Source of the DNA: Corella eumyota
Lineage: Eukaryota; Chordata; Ascidiacea; Phlebobranchia; Corellidae
Length of the DNA: 64,000 bases
Assembly: GCA_963082875.1 (NCBI GenBank)
Contig: OY720103.1
Coordinates: 11,842,001-11,906,000, forward strand
Reading direction: 5' to 3'
Shown here one piece after another: positions 1-12,100 of this stretch. The notes beneath the pieces were generated by a model. That model saw only the letters and a list, made by a program, of their open reading frames with translations. It was not told the DNA's origin and searched no databases. Within the stretch, counting starts at the first letter, position 1. Every line of letters starts with the position of its first letter. The position numbers were made by a program, and so were the translations under genes.

Positions 1-590
1 TTGCAACATTTGGTTTTATTTAAATCTTTAAAATTTGTATTTTTATGATTTTTTTTTGATGGTTAAAAGTTTGTTGATAAACTTAACTTAAAATTTACAG
101 AATTTTGTTTGTTGGTTTTCTTTGGTAAAACCGATTAAACTTGTACAAGAAATTGATTTTTGCAGTGAAAATATTGAACAAAGTAAAAGATTAAATCACA
201 ATTTAAGTGAATATGACCTAGGGGCATTTACTATAATAAACAAAAACACAAAAATCAAGTTAGCTGTAATTTAAGTTCGACAAATTCCTTCATATTTTCA
301 GATTGCCTTTTTCTAATTGTTTTTACATTTAGAAGCAAATGCTGTAGGGCTGGAATGGCATATTGATTACTAGGCCAGAGTGGTTAAGAGATATAAAATA
401 CTTTTCATTATATATAAGACATTAAAGTTTATGGATCACTTGTATTTAAGGAATGAAGTACAAGAGAGAATTAGCACCTTAGAGTACAAAGGAGAATTAG
501 CATTTATTTAGGTTCATTATCCGGGAAAAAAAGAACACTTTTTTGTATATTTTTTTAGGTGGCCAGACATTTGAACCCATTACATCTGAA
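1..590. other. Unit 1 left end, non-coding
   Basis: AT-rich sequence with no supported exon. It is nearly identical to 18130-18715, so the window opens inside the left end of a duplicated unit. At about 455-505 there are one or two repeats of a motif (gagaattagcacc with gtacaa) that is the reverse complement of the 30-bp minisatellite found in the COQ8A introns. Confidence 0.6.
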
Positions 591-595
591 CTTCT

Positions 596-1095
596 TCAAA
601 CTTAACCCCTTTATTTAAACCCCTTTATTTAAACCCCTTTATTTAAACCCCTTACATCTAAATCCCTGACATCTAAACTCCTTCATTTGAACCCCTTTAT
701 TTAAACCCCTTTTTGAATCCCTTACATCTAAATCTCTGACACCTAAACCTCTTCATTTAAACCCCTTTATTTAAACCCCTTTATTTAAACTCTTTCATTT
801 AAACCCCCTTTTGAACCCCTTACATTTAAACTCCTTTATTTAAACCTCTTACATCTGAACCCACTTATTTAATCTCTCTTATTTAAACCCTTTCATTTGA
901 ACCCCTTACATTAGAACCCACTTATTTAACTCCCCTTATTTAAACCCTTTCATTTGTTTCCCTTTACTTAAACTTCTTACATCAGAACCTCTTCATTTGA
1001 ACCCCTTTATTTAAACCCCTGGCAACTGAACCCCATACATCTAACCCCTTTATTTAAACCCCTTTATCTGAACTCCTTCATTTGAACCCCTTTGT
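596..1095. repeat. 14-15 bp minisatellite upstream of collagen-discoidin copy 1
   Basis: Array of variants of aaccccttta with ttt, mixed with cccttacatctaaa. It ends about 220 bp before the start codon of the collagen-discoidin gene. The orthologous array in unit 2 (about 18720-19410) has a different length and order of variants, so it is unstable in length. Confidence 0.85.
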
Positions 1096-1314
1096 ACGAG
1101 AGTGTTTGGCAAGGACTGTAAACTACAAGTGATTCAAGTTAATAACTTAAACAAAAATTTAAAATTGCAATAATTGGTAAATAAAACTTAATATAAAATA
1201 AACTTAAATTTACTGTTATATAATTTGTGATGATAATAGAAACTTATACTAGCTTGTTAATATTTATTTTACCTGGATTTAGAATACAACATTCCATACT
1301 TGATTGTTGTTAAA

Positions 1315-3677
1315 ATGAGGTTAAAAATTGTTTTGATTTTGTGCTTCTGGTTCTGCTTAGCTGCATCCGTAAAAAACAAAGTTTGTTTAACCATGAGCTC
1401 CGATAGCCCCGCTTTTATGGGGCCAGCAGAGCAGGGGAGACCGGGCAAGCTTGGGCCGGCTGGTGAGAAGGGTCAGCAAGGTTTAAGGGGTAAAATTGGG
1501 GGTCCTGGCCTTAAAGGTGAACAAGGGTTGAGGGGTAAGATTGGTCCCATAGGTTCCAAGGGTGAAATTGGGGCAATTGGGGGTCCTGGTGTGAGGGGTA
1601 GGCAAGGGTTGAGGGGTAAGATTGGCCCCATATGTTCCAAGGGTGAAATGGGGTCAGTAGGTGAGCCTGGCCCAAAAGGTGAGCAAGGAAGGGGTTTAAT
1701 TGGCCCTATAGGTCCCAAGGGTAAAGCTGGGGCAATTGGAGGTCCTGGCCTGAAAGGTGAGCAAGGGTTGGGGGGAAGATTGGCCCCATAGGTCCGAAGG
1801 GTAAAGCTGGAGCAAAGGGGTCAGTTGGGGCTACTGGAGAGTGTTCTTGTGATGGGCAAATCATGTCGGACATAGAAAAAATACTCCCTCAATTAAAAGG
1901 TATCTTAGTTACTAAAATAAAACTATTTAAAAATAATTAACTTTAGAAATTAACTTTTTTGAAGTTATTAACATTGTTTTTATATCAACTAGTATACCCA
2001 CTACAGTGGTATTTTTAAAGTCTTTACTATATTATTTTAGTTTTTATTTAAATTAATATTTATTTCAAAGATATTAGATCCACTAAACGTTATCTATATT
2101 GTCCACTAATCTCCATTTTATATAACATAAACAATCAGTTTCAAATTAATGTTAAATGCTGATTAAAATGTTGATTACCTGTAATATACTGTTTTGTTAA
2201 CAACCATGCTAAAATGGTAAAAAATAGACTTCAAGTTTTTTAATTTATTAAAAACTTAGGAAATCACAGCTACAGAATACTAGATATTTTTTAAATTTTT
2301 TAAATTTTTGCAGTTTCTACTTTGTGAAACTTAATAACAAAAATCATAACTAATAGTTTAAATAAACAACATTTGCATGTTATTAAAAAACATAACCCAA
2401 CTTGACCCTTTTACTTTAAAACTTGACCTTCAACCTTCTTAGAAACTTAACCTTTTTACATTAGAAGTTATTTAAAGGTCAAAAAAATCATGTGTTTTTT
2501 TTAAATAAATAAATACTGGCACAATAAATTATTTGGTTAATTTTTTTTTATTAAGAGTCTAAAAAAAATATTGATTTAAAATACTTTTAGTTAGTGCATG
2601 TGGGCTTGGGTTAAAAGATGGAAGAATACCGGATAGTGACATCACAGCTAGTTCTTATTTTGACAGCAACTTCTTACCACATACAGCAAGGTTGGATGCT
2701 CATACCGATGGTTGGTTACCTAAACAATGTGAGTTGTTGGAATTATTTTCTATCTTATAATAAAGTTTCACAGCTTTTGTAATTAGTGAAAAATAAACAT
2801 TAACATTGTTTTAATTAATAGGGGTGGTTGGGGAATGGATCCAAATTGACCTCAAGTCATCAACTCGAGTGACAGGGGTTGTGACACAAGGAGATCCCTA
2901 TATTTCTTGGTGGGTCACCAGCTTTAAGATATCTTATGGGTCCAGTACATCAGATATGCGGTTCATCCAAAATAATGGAAATGATCTGGTAAGCTTAAAT
3001 TTAAAAGGAAATGTAATAAAAAAATTTATCCCAAATTTGTTTTTTATTTCTACCAATTATTGCAATAATTATTTTCTTATTTGTGTAAATTGATTTAAAA
3101 AAATTTATTTTATTAAAAATGTTTTATTGATATTTTCTAAAACTTTTAGGCGGTGTTTGTTGTTTACAAGCTAGATGACAATAACCAAGTTATACAAAGC
3201 ATTGTTTAAACAATCACTATTCTAATCGTTTTGTGATGTCATAGATGGTTGCAAAACTTAATTATTCGTCGTTTTTAACGTTAAGTTAAATAGAAAGCGA
3301 TGAACAACGCGACATCAATAAAGTTTAAAAGTTAAATTTTAAAGATTAATATTTTAAATAAAAGTTACTTTAATATCATTGAGTTAATTATTATATTTGA
3401 CGACTACATACCTGTTTTAAGTTTCCCTATAACGTAACGTTAGACCTGTCGTGTGAACAGGGTTTATACACCGATATCATTCAATATTTTGATGGTTATA
3501 AAATTAAACCTAGTATATTAAACCTAACTCTTTATTAAGGTATTTGTTGGTAACGAAGATTATAATGGTCACAAGTTCAACAACTTTCCTCAACCTATAA
3601 GTGCTCGCTATGTTCGATTGTATCCACAAACCTGGGATGGTTTTCTCATTCTTCGCATGGAGCTTTTATCTTGCTAG
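1315..3677 (+). pseudogene. Collagen-like plus F5/8-type C (discoidin) secreted protein, copy 1, frameshifted
   Basis: Four exons: 1315-1899, 2591-2728, 2822-2988 and 3540-3677 (stop TAG at 3675). The start chosen is ATG 1315; the TTG at 1300 is not needed. Exon 1 encodes a signal peptide (MRLKIVLILCFWFCLAASV) and a Gly-X-Y collagen region built from a 27-residue repeat. Exons 2-4 encode a coagulation-factor 5/8 C domain (WIQIDL, GVVTQG, ARYVRLYP, final Cys). Splice phases match copy 2 exactly. Relative to copy 2, one base is missing in the G-run near 1771-1776, so the frame shifts and stops at 1789-1791, before the discoidin exons. Everything after the shift still reads well in the proper frame, so the break is recent, a polymorphism or a sequence error. 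If made whole, the product would be a secreted, probably trimeric lectin-like molecule (collagen stalk plus discoidin head); that is inferred from architecture only. Confidence 0.8.
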
Positions 3678-4119
3678 TAATCACATTTTTTATTCGCCAA
3701 ATAATTTGATTTCTTATTTGTTAATTACCAATATTTAACTATCTGATTAATTATTTAAACTTATAAACTATTTAATACTTTTAGAATTTTAATTAACAAT
3801 AAATATTTTGTGTGATTTTAATTAAATCTATTAATAAAATTCTGTAAATCTTATTAAATGGTACAAACAAACTTAACAAAAAGTTAACAAAGTTAATAAA
3901 AGAAATTAGAACTATTATGGTTGTAGTAGTTGGGTTTATTGAATGTGTGAATAAACAATATGTAAGAGGCCAAGCACTTCTCCGTACGTGGATATTCATT
4001 GGTTTTATAAGCGCGTCTGATCAGCTTGTAGTGCCTTTAGGCCGATGGCTTTGACGACTGTTCGCTTTTTTGAATATCGGGTTACCTACGCTATGGCAGC
4101 AACTGTTTTCCCCTTGAAT

Positions 4120-5765
4120 TATGGCATAGTTTTAGTACTCGGAGTTTTGCCTTAGTTTTAGTAGTTAGTTTGATTGCTAAGTTTTGTGGTAGATGTCTTG
4201 CGCTTCAGTCTTGGTAGTTAGGTTGCTTCCTAGGTTTTTCGGTAGATGTCTTGCGCTTCAGTCTTAGTAGTTAGGTCGCTTGCTAGGTTTTTTGGTAGAT
4301 GTCTTGCGCTTCAGTCTTAGTAGTTGGGTCGCTTTCTAGGTTGTTTGGTAGATGTCTTGCGCTTCAGTATTAGTGGTTAGGTTGCTTGCTAGGTTTATTG
4401 GTTGATGTCTTGTGCTTCAGTCTTAGTAGTTAGGGACAGGGTGCTTTCTAGGTTTTGTGGTAGATGTCTTGCGCTTCAGTCTTAGTAGTTAGGTCGCTTG
4501 CTAGGTTGTTTGGTAGATGTCTTGCGCTTCAATCTTAGTAGTTGGTTGCTTGCTAAGTTTTGTGGTAGATGTTTCGCTCTTCAGTCTTAGTAGTTAGGTC
4601 GCTTGCTAGGTTGATTGGTAGATGTCTTGAGCTTCAGTATTAGTGGTTAGGTTGCTTGCTAGGTTTTTTGGTGGATGTCTTGCGTTTCAGTCTTAGTAGT
4701 TGGGTCGCTTTCTAGTTTTTTTGGTAGATGTCTTGCGCTTCAGTCTTAGTGGTTGGGTCGCTTGCTAAGTTGTTTGGTTGATGTCTTGCGCTTTAATCTT
4801 AGTGGTTAGGTTGCTTCCTAGGTTTTGTGGTAGATGGTTGCGCTTCAGTCCTAGTAGTTAGGTCGCTTGCTAGGTTTCTCGGTTGATGTCTTGCGCTTCA
4901 GTCTTAGTAGTTAGGGTGCTTGCTAGGTTGTTTGGTAGATGTCTTGCGCTTCAGTCTTGGTAGTTAGGTCGCTTGCTAGGTTTTGTGGTAGATGTCTTGC
5001 GCTTCAATCTTAGTGGTTAGGTCGCTTGCTAGGTTTTGTGGTAGATGTCTTGCGCTTCAGTCTTAGTAGTTAGGGTGCTTGCTAGGTTGTTTGGTAGATG
5101 TCTTGCGCTTTAATCTTAGTAGTTAGGTTGCTTGCTAGGTTTTGTGGTAGATGTCTTGCGCTTCAGTCTTAGTAGTTAGGTCGCTTGCTAGGTTTATTTA
5201 GTAGTTAGGTCGCTTGCTAGGTTTTTTGGTAGATGTCTTGCGCTTCAATCTTAGTGGTTAGGTTGCTTGCTAGGTTTTTCGGTAGATGTCTTGCGCTTTA
5301 GTCTTAGTAGTTAGGTCGCTTGCTAGGTTTTTCGGTAGATGTCTTGCGCTTTAGTCTTAGTAGTTAGGTCACTTCCTAGGTTTTGTGGTAGATGTCTTGC
5401 GCTTTAGTCTTAGTAGTTGGGTTGCTTGCTAGGTTTTTTGGTAGATGTCTTGCGCTTTAGTCTTAGTAGTTAGGTCGCTTGCTAGGTTTTTTGGTACATT
5501 TCTTTCGCTTTAGTCTTAGTAGTTAGGTTGCTTGCTAGGTTTTTGGTTGATGTCTTGCGCTTCAGTCTTAGTAGTTAGGTCGCTTGCTAGGTTTTTTGGT
5601 AGATGTCTTGCGCTTCAGTCTTAGTAGTTAGGTCGTTTGCTAGATTTTTTGGTAGATGTCTTGCGCTTCAATCTTGTAGTTAGGTCGCTTGCTAAGTTGT
5701 TTGGTAGATGTCTTGCGCTTCAGTCTTAGTAGTTAGGTCGCTTGCTAGGTTTTTTGGTAAATGTG
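4120..5765. repeat. 53-bp minisatellite between discoidin gene and COQ8A copy 1
   Basis: About 30 tandem copies of a 53-bp unit, for example gtagatgtcttgcgcttcag followed by tcttagtagttaggtcgctt and gctaggttttttg. It fills most of the space between the discoidin stop and the COQ8A start codon, ending about 390 bp upstream of ATG 6159. The unit 2 array is shorter (about 20 copies). Confidence 0.9.
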
Positions 5766-6158
5766 TTGCCTTAGCTGTGTGTTAAGTTAGTTTTGTTTGT
5801 TATAGACTTAAGTGAAGCTAGTTAGTAATATAACTTAGACCTAGTTGGTTGTAAAGCTTAGGCTTTTGCCCGTCATTTTCTCACTAGGTTTTTAGGTAGA
5901 TGTCTAGCGCTTGTTGTATGTTGAGTTTAGCTTGTTTGTTATAGAATAAATGTAGCGAATAGTTAGTTGGTTATACTTTTTTAAAATTAGATTTTATTTG
6001 GTACAAGTCGAAAGTATTAAAAGTTTTAATAAAATGTTTAGTTTATCCTCGATCGGGGGAATAACCTTTTGCATCACGTTGCGAAAAAATTTGTTTTACT
6101 TATTATTTTGTTACTGGTTGGAATTAATCTATTACAAAGTGGTTCAAATATCTAAATA

Positions 6159-9100
6159 ATGCAAAGAATTAGCGATTTGGTTTGGATGGGCCAAGCTGTG
6201 TCTAAAGTTCTACGATCAACACTGAAAACAAGTTGTTATGACGTCACTCATTTTGTTCAAACGAGCAGTGTCTTGGCTCCTGTTATGGACAAATGCTCGC
6301 AGGTGAAAATGTTAAATAAACTCGATGTTAGGTTGGCTTTAAATTTAAGGTCTTTTAAAGTTTTAATTTAATAAACTTAACTACTTTTGGACTGTCTGAC
6401 TGCTAGTCTGGAAAGTAGGGCAGCGTGCACGCACGAGATTTTTTTCATTAATAAAAATGCACGCTTGAAGTTAGAGTTTTGGAGACGGGCTTGCGGGTTC
6501 GTTTGGCACATGTGCCAAAAAATGTGCCAAACAAAATGTGCCAAAAAATGGCACATAATATTGGCACAAAAAATGTGCCAAATAAAATGTGCCAAAAAAT
6601 GGCACAAAATATTGGCACAAAAAATGTGCCAATTGAAATGGCACATTTTATGTGCCAAAAATTGGCACATAAAAAAAATGTGCCAAGGTTGCCAAATAAT
6701 ATTTTTTTTTACATTTATTTTTTCTTGATGTGAGAAAGAAAGCTTAAAGACCTAAACATAGAGTAACATCAGTAACCCCGACAAGGTCTCGAGTTAAATT
6801 TGCCAGTGTGGAATATTATAGGTTGTAATTGCCCGATAATAATAAGATGCTGGTTGTGTGTTGGCAGCATGAGTTTATACCGTTTATAGCGTTACCTCAT
6901 ATTGCCAGTGTTACTATAGATATTACATTACATGTAATGTAATTTATATAGTGTCACGCCATTTTATTTATTTATTTGTTTTAATTTTTTTATTATTATT
7001 TATTTTAATAAATTGATGTTAGTGTTTAAAATCTAATGCGATTATAAATACATATATATCAAGGTAAAAGTGTTTTTAAAAATAAAATAAAAATAAATAT
7101 TTTTATGCCATAATTAAATCACAAAGACTTTAAAAAGTTGCACTTTTAAATATTTTATTTAAAAAACAATGTGATTTTTGTAGAAAGGTCGGAGACGTTT
7201 GTAAATTAAAAAAAACTTACCTCAAAATTAAATTATCACTGCAAATTACAACTTGATTTTTTATTTTTAGTTTACAGAAAGTTGCTTTTATTATTAAAAT
7301 CCACGACGTGATCTTGCAACAAACTAAAAAGCTTTATATTAAGTATTTTCTATTGATAGATATTTATACAAACGCAAAAATCAAAATTAAATATTTAAAT
7401 CGTATAATTTTTCTTAAATATTTTGTTATTACAGTGTTTATTGGTGGCAGAAACTCCAAACACAAATAAAAAAAATGTAGTATAGGTAAAACGTAGTATT
7501 TTTACTGCAATACGTTTAAATATGTATATAACTCATTTGTTTTCTAGTAATCTGTATTAATAACCACATTTGCTTTGATATGAAAATGCATTTGTTATTG
7601 CGTTTATAAGTAACCTTAAAACATATTATGTTTTGTTGGGTATATGGTACTAATAGTATTTTTTAAAAGGTGCAGTTACTAGATATATGTATTAAACTGT
7701 CTTGTTAAATAATTAAATCTACTCTATTAGTGACTTTTAATATAAATTAAAAATGGAACAAATCATGCAATACAAAATCATATACAACAAAGCACACAAT
7801 AAACAAATTAAATATTAAATAATGGGCAAAAAACTAATTTTGAACCTTACTTTAAACCCCAACTATTTATGAGTTTTTGCGCCCAGCAAACCAAATAAAA
7901 TTTTTTCTTTATAAAAACGATAAGAAGTAAAAAAAAAAATACGAACAATAGAGATAATAAAAACATCTATATAAAATAAAATTAATGGACAATCTATGTA
8001 TGTTTAATTAATGGGCTTACAACTAAAATGCCGACTATAGTTTATGCCAGTGACTAGTCTTAATAAACTACTTAAAAATATTTTAGACACCTTTTATTGA
8101 AATGAAGTCATTTTCCAACTTTGAAAGTTATTTAAGTGAAAAAAACAATCTGAATTTAAATCTTGTTAAAGGTCCAAACATTAAATCTCCTGAAAAACCT
8201 TTTGAATCTAAAATATTTTGCAGCTCACTTAAGGTAAATTTCTTTTTTTTTATAATTTTTATCTTTGGTATGGAGAAGTTTGCCTTCACAACCTGAACAT
8301 AGAGAAACACTGTTTACCCTAACTCAGTTTTGAGATGTTTAAGACTTATATGCATTAAAGGTTTTTTAATGTGATTTTATTAAAGATTACTAGTAGTGGT
8401 TTAGACACTAAATATCACCTCTTTAGATTTTTGTATGTTTTTTGTAAATTATAATTTTAAAATCTTTTAATAACTCAAAAAAATTAGTAAAAAATTTCGC
8501 TTTTTAGAATGTTAAATTATTCGGAAAAGCGTACATAAATTTCTGGAAAAAAAAACAAAAACGAATACGCATATGGAATTTATTATAAAAAACCCACAAT
8601 CGTAAATCATAAATATATAAGGGTATACATATATAAAACAAAACCCACATTATATTTTACGATATATTAATGCTTTCAGCAACGTTTAATATTTGTATTT
8701 GATTCTATGCAAAATTTTTCATTCAGACCACTGATATTTTGTAATATTCCATTCAGTATTTGTTGGTTAGAACTTTAAAAATTTCAATGACGTTCGTTCC
8801 CGTCTGTCAAAGACCTTTTAATAGAATAAAAAGTTCAACTACATTTATTTCTTAATTAAAAAATCGTTAAAAAATATTTTTTACAAGTACTTAGTCAGTC
8901 TAGTACTAAAATTCTAACAGTGCCTGTCATGTAACATAAAAAAAGGTTATTACGCAATAAATTCATATAGAATATAAATATTAGTCGCGTTTCTTTTTAT
9001 TTATTACATCTCTTTATTAGCGATTTTTAAGTGATGATTTACAGTGAATCAATGTATGCACCCCGCAATGATTAATAAAAATATTTAAAATGATCAACTA

Positions 9101-12100
9101 GTTATTTTGTAACAAATTTTTGGCTAGGTTTTATTATAGGACTATTAAAACTTATTTACTTAAATTTAAACAATCTAGGTATTTTAATTATAACAACAAA
9201 AATAAGTTTATAATTAAACTTTTTTGGTATCGCTATAGATAAATCATGTTATCCAAAATTTATATTTTTTAAACGTGATTAATGGTTAAACTTACGATAT
9301 ATAAACTATTATATTTAGAAAAATCTTTACATTATCCTTAAAATTTAAAAACTTAAAAAAATATTTTTAACCAGCGGTTTTATTGTATTGCTTTTATATC
9401 ATACAACAAATTAAACTTTATGCATTAATCACTGATTTTTAAAATATTAAAAAAAAACAAGAAATCATTTTTAACACGTTTTATAATGATACTTTAAGAA
9501 TGTATTAAAGCATATATATTTTAACTTTATTTAAAAACGACCATTTTTTATTGGACCTGTACATTTAATAATAATTTGACACATTTTTTTCCAAGTATTG
9601 CCCTTTTATTAAATTTGCAAAATAATTTTTTTAACACATTTTAAAATTTTTCAGATTCTCCCATCTTCCCATATCGTACATTTTTTTCAAATTGACACAT
9701 TTTCCAAATTGGCACACTGGCAATTCACACATCTTGTTGGATTATATCAAAACATTTAAAAAGTATATTATTAAAAAAATCTGAAAAAAAATAAAAAACA
9801 GTTAATTTTTAAACATTATTTAAACATAGCTTAATTTTGCAAATTTGCACATTTTGAAGAATTAGCTCAATTTTGCAAATTGGCACATTTTTAAAAATAA
9901 GCTCGATTTGCAAATTGGCACATAATTCATACTTTTAACTTAAAACATATAATTATCCTTAACAATCCACAACTTATTGGCAAAAATTAGGAATCAGTTC
10001 AATTTTGCAAATTGGCACATTTTGAAAAATTAGCTTAATTTTGCAAATTGGCACATAATTTATACTACTATCTTAAAACATATCATTACCCTTAACAATC
10101 CTCAACTTATTGGCACATAATTAAGAATCAGTTCAATTTTGCAAATTGGCACATATTTAAGAATTAGCTCAATTTTATGAATTGGCACATTTTTAAAAAT
10201 AAGCTCAATTTTACAAATTGGCATATAATTTATACCATTATCTTAAAACATATCATTACCCTTAACAATCCTCAACTTATTGGCACATAATTAAGAATCA
10301 GTTCAATTTTGCAAATTGGCACATAATTAAGAATTTCGAATTGGCACATTTTTAAAAATAAGCTTAATTTTGCAAATTGCCACATAATTTATACCATTAT
10401 CTTAAAACATATCATTACCCTTAACAATCCTCAACTTATTGGCACATAATTTTGAATCAGTTCAATTTTGCAAATTGGCACATATTTAAGAATTACGAAT
10501 TGGCACATTTTTAAAAATAGGCTTAATTTTGCAAATTGGCACATAATTTATACCATTATCTTAAAACATATCATTACCCTTAACAATCCTCAACTTATTG
10601 GCACATAATTTTGAATCAGTTCAATTTTGCAAATTGGCACATATTTAAGAATTACGAATTGGCACATTTTTAAAAATAAGCTTAATTTTGCAAATTGGCA
10701 CATAATTTATACCATTATCTTAAAACATATCATTACCCTTAACAATCCTCAACTTATTGGCACATAATTAAGAATCAGTTCAATTTTGCAAATTGGCACA
10801 TATTTAAGAATTAGCTCAATTTTATGAATTGGCACATTTTTAAAAATAAGCTTAATTTTACAAATTGGCATATAATTTATACCATTATCTTAAAACATAT
10901 CATTACCCTTAACAATCCTCAACTTATTGGCACATAATTTTGAATCAGTTCAATTTTGCAAATTGGCACATATTTAAGAATTACGAATTGGCACATTTTT
11001 AAAAATAAGCTTAATTTTGCAAATTGGCACATAATTTATACCATTATCTTAAAACATATCATTACCCTTAACAATCCTCAACTTATTGGCACATAATTTT
11101 GAATCAGTTCAATTTTGCAAATTGGCACATATTTAAGAATTACAAATTGGCACATTTTTAAAAATAAGCTTAATTTTGCAAATTGGCACATAATTTATAC
11201 CATTATCTTAAAACATATCATTACCCTTAACAATCCTCAACTTATTGGCACATAATTAAGAATCAGTTCAATTTTGCAAATTGGCACATATTTAAGAATT
11301 AACTCAATTTTATGAATTGGCACATTTTTAAAAATAAGCTCAATTTTACAAATTGGCATATAATTTATACCATTATCTTAAAACATATCATTACCCTTAA
11401 CAATCCACAACATATTAGCACATAACTAAGAACTAGCTAAATTTTGCAAATTGGCACTTAATTAAAAATAAGCTCAATTTCACGAATTGGCACATATTTT
11501 GAACCATTATCTTAAAACATATCATTACCTTTAACAATCCACAACTTATTGGCACATAACTGAGAACTAGCTCAATTTTGCAAATTGGCACATGCATAAG
11601 AATTAGCTCACATTTTTTTGGCAATTCGGGCAAAATCTTTATTTTACCTATTTTCATGTAATTGTTATAAAGAGACAAGACACTATCATACTATACCATA
11701 TAATCAACATACAACATGTCTGCAATGCACTAATGACTAACTGACTATCAGACAGACATAAGCCTTAGCATTAGAATTGATGGAGATTCTAATCGCTTTC
11801 CTACACAGGATTGATTGTCTGTTTGTACAACACCAGTGATAATCTAAAACGTTAAAATTACTTTTAATCCTTTACTATCGATTGGCACATTTACGAGCAT
11901 ATTTCGCAGAATGACACATAATTTGTGAAATTTTTTCAGATTGGCACATTCTAGCTTGGCACATTTTTTGTGTCATTTTTATGTGCCATTTCTTGGCACA
12001 TTTTGTTTGGCACATTTTTTGTGCCATTTTTTGGCACATTTTTTTTGGCACATTTTCTGGTACATGTGCCAAACGAACCCGCAACCCCTATTGGAGTTTT

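Larger units (their letters stand above)
6482..12093. mobile_element. 5.6 kb non-autonomous DNA transposon with TTGGCACA arrays (hAT-like)
   Basis: The element is bounded by an exact 8-bp direct repeat, gagttttg (6474-6481 and 12094-12101). Unit 2 has this 8-mer once at 24251-24258, which is the empty site. Imperfect inverted ends share ttgcgggttcgtttggcaca, oriented inward at both ends. Each end is followed by a cluster of ttggcaca/tgtgccaa motifs (about 6500-6690 and 11880-12075). The interior has a reverse SINE (6722-6905), about 2.7 kb of AT-rich sequence and a satellite-like array (9590-11620). No transposase was seen. The 8-bp duplication and subterminal motif clusters fit the hAT superfamily; Merlin or P-type elements are not excluded because the outermost bases are degenerate. 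Confidence 0.8.

Noticed and set aside
596-1095. Interstitial telomere tract
   Set aside because: Units contain aacccc, but the period is 14-15 bp with varied text, not a 6-bp telomere repeat.
3151-3209. Alternative terminal exon of the discoidin gene (AVFVVYKLDDNNQVIQS)
   Set aside because: Open and in phase in copy 1, but the acceptor shifts by one base in copy 2. The exon 3 to exon 4 join at 3540 restores a normal F5/8 C domain, so this is probably intron.
6387-6733. Open frames with repeats such as [12 protein letters not shown]
   Set aside because: Translation of the ttggcaca/tgtgccaa arrays at the transposon end; no family or splice support.
9590-11620. CRISPR-like array of regularly spaced short repeats
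   Set aside because: The repeats are motif copies within longer homologous monomers with no unique spacers, and the genome is eukaryotic.
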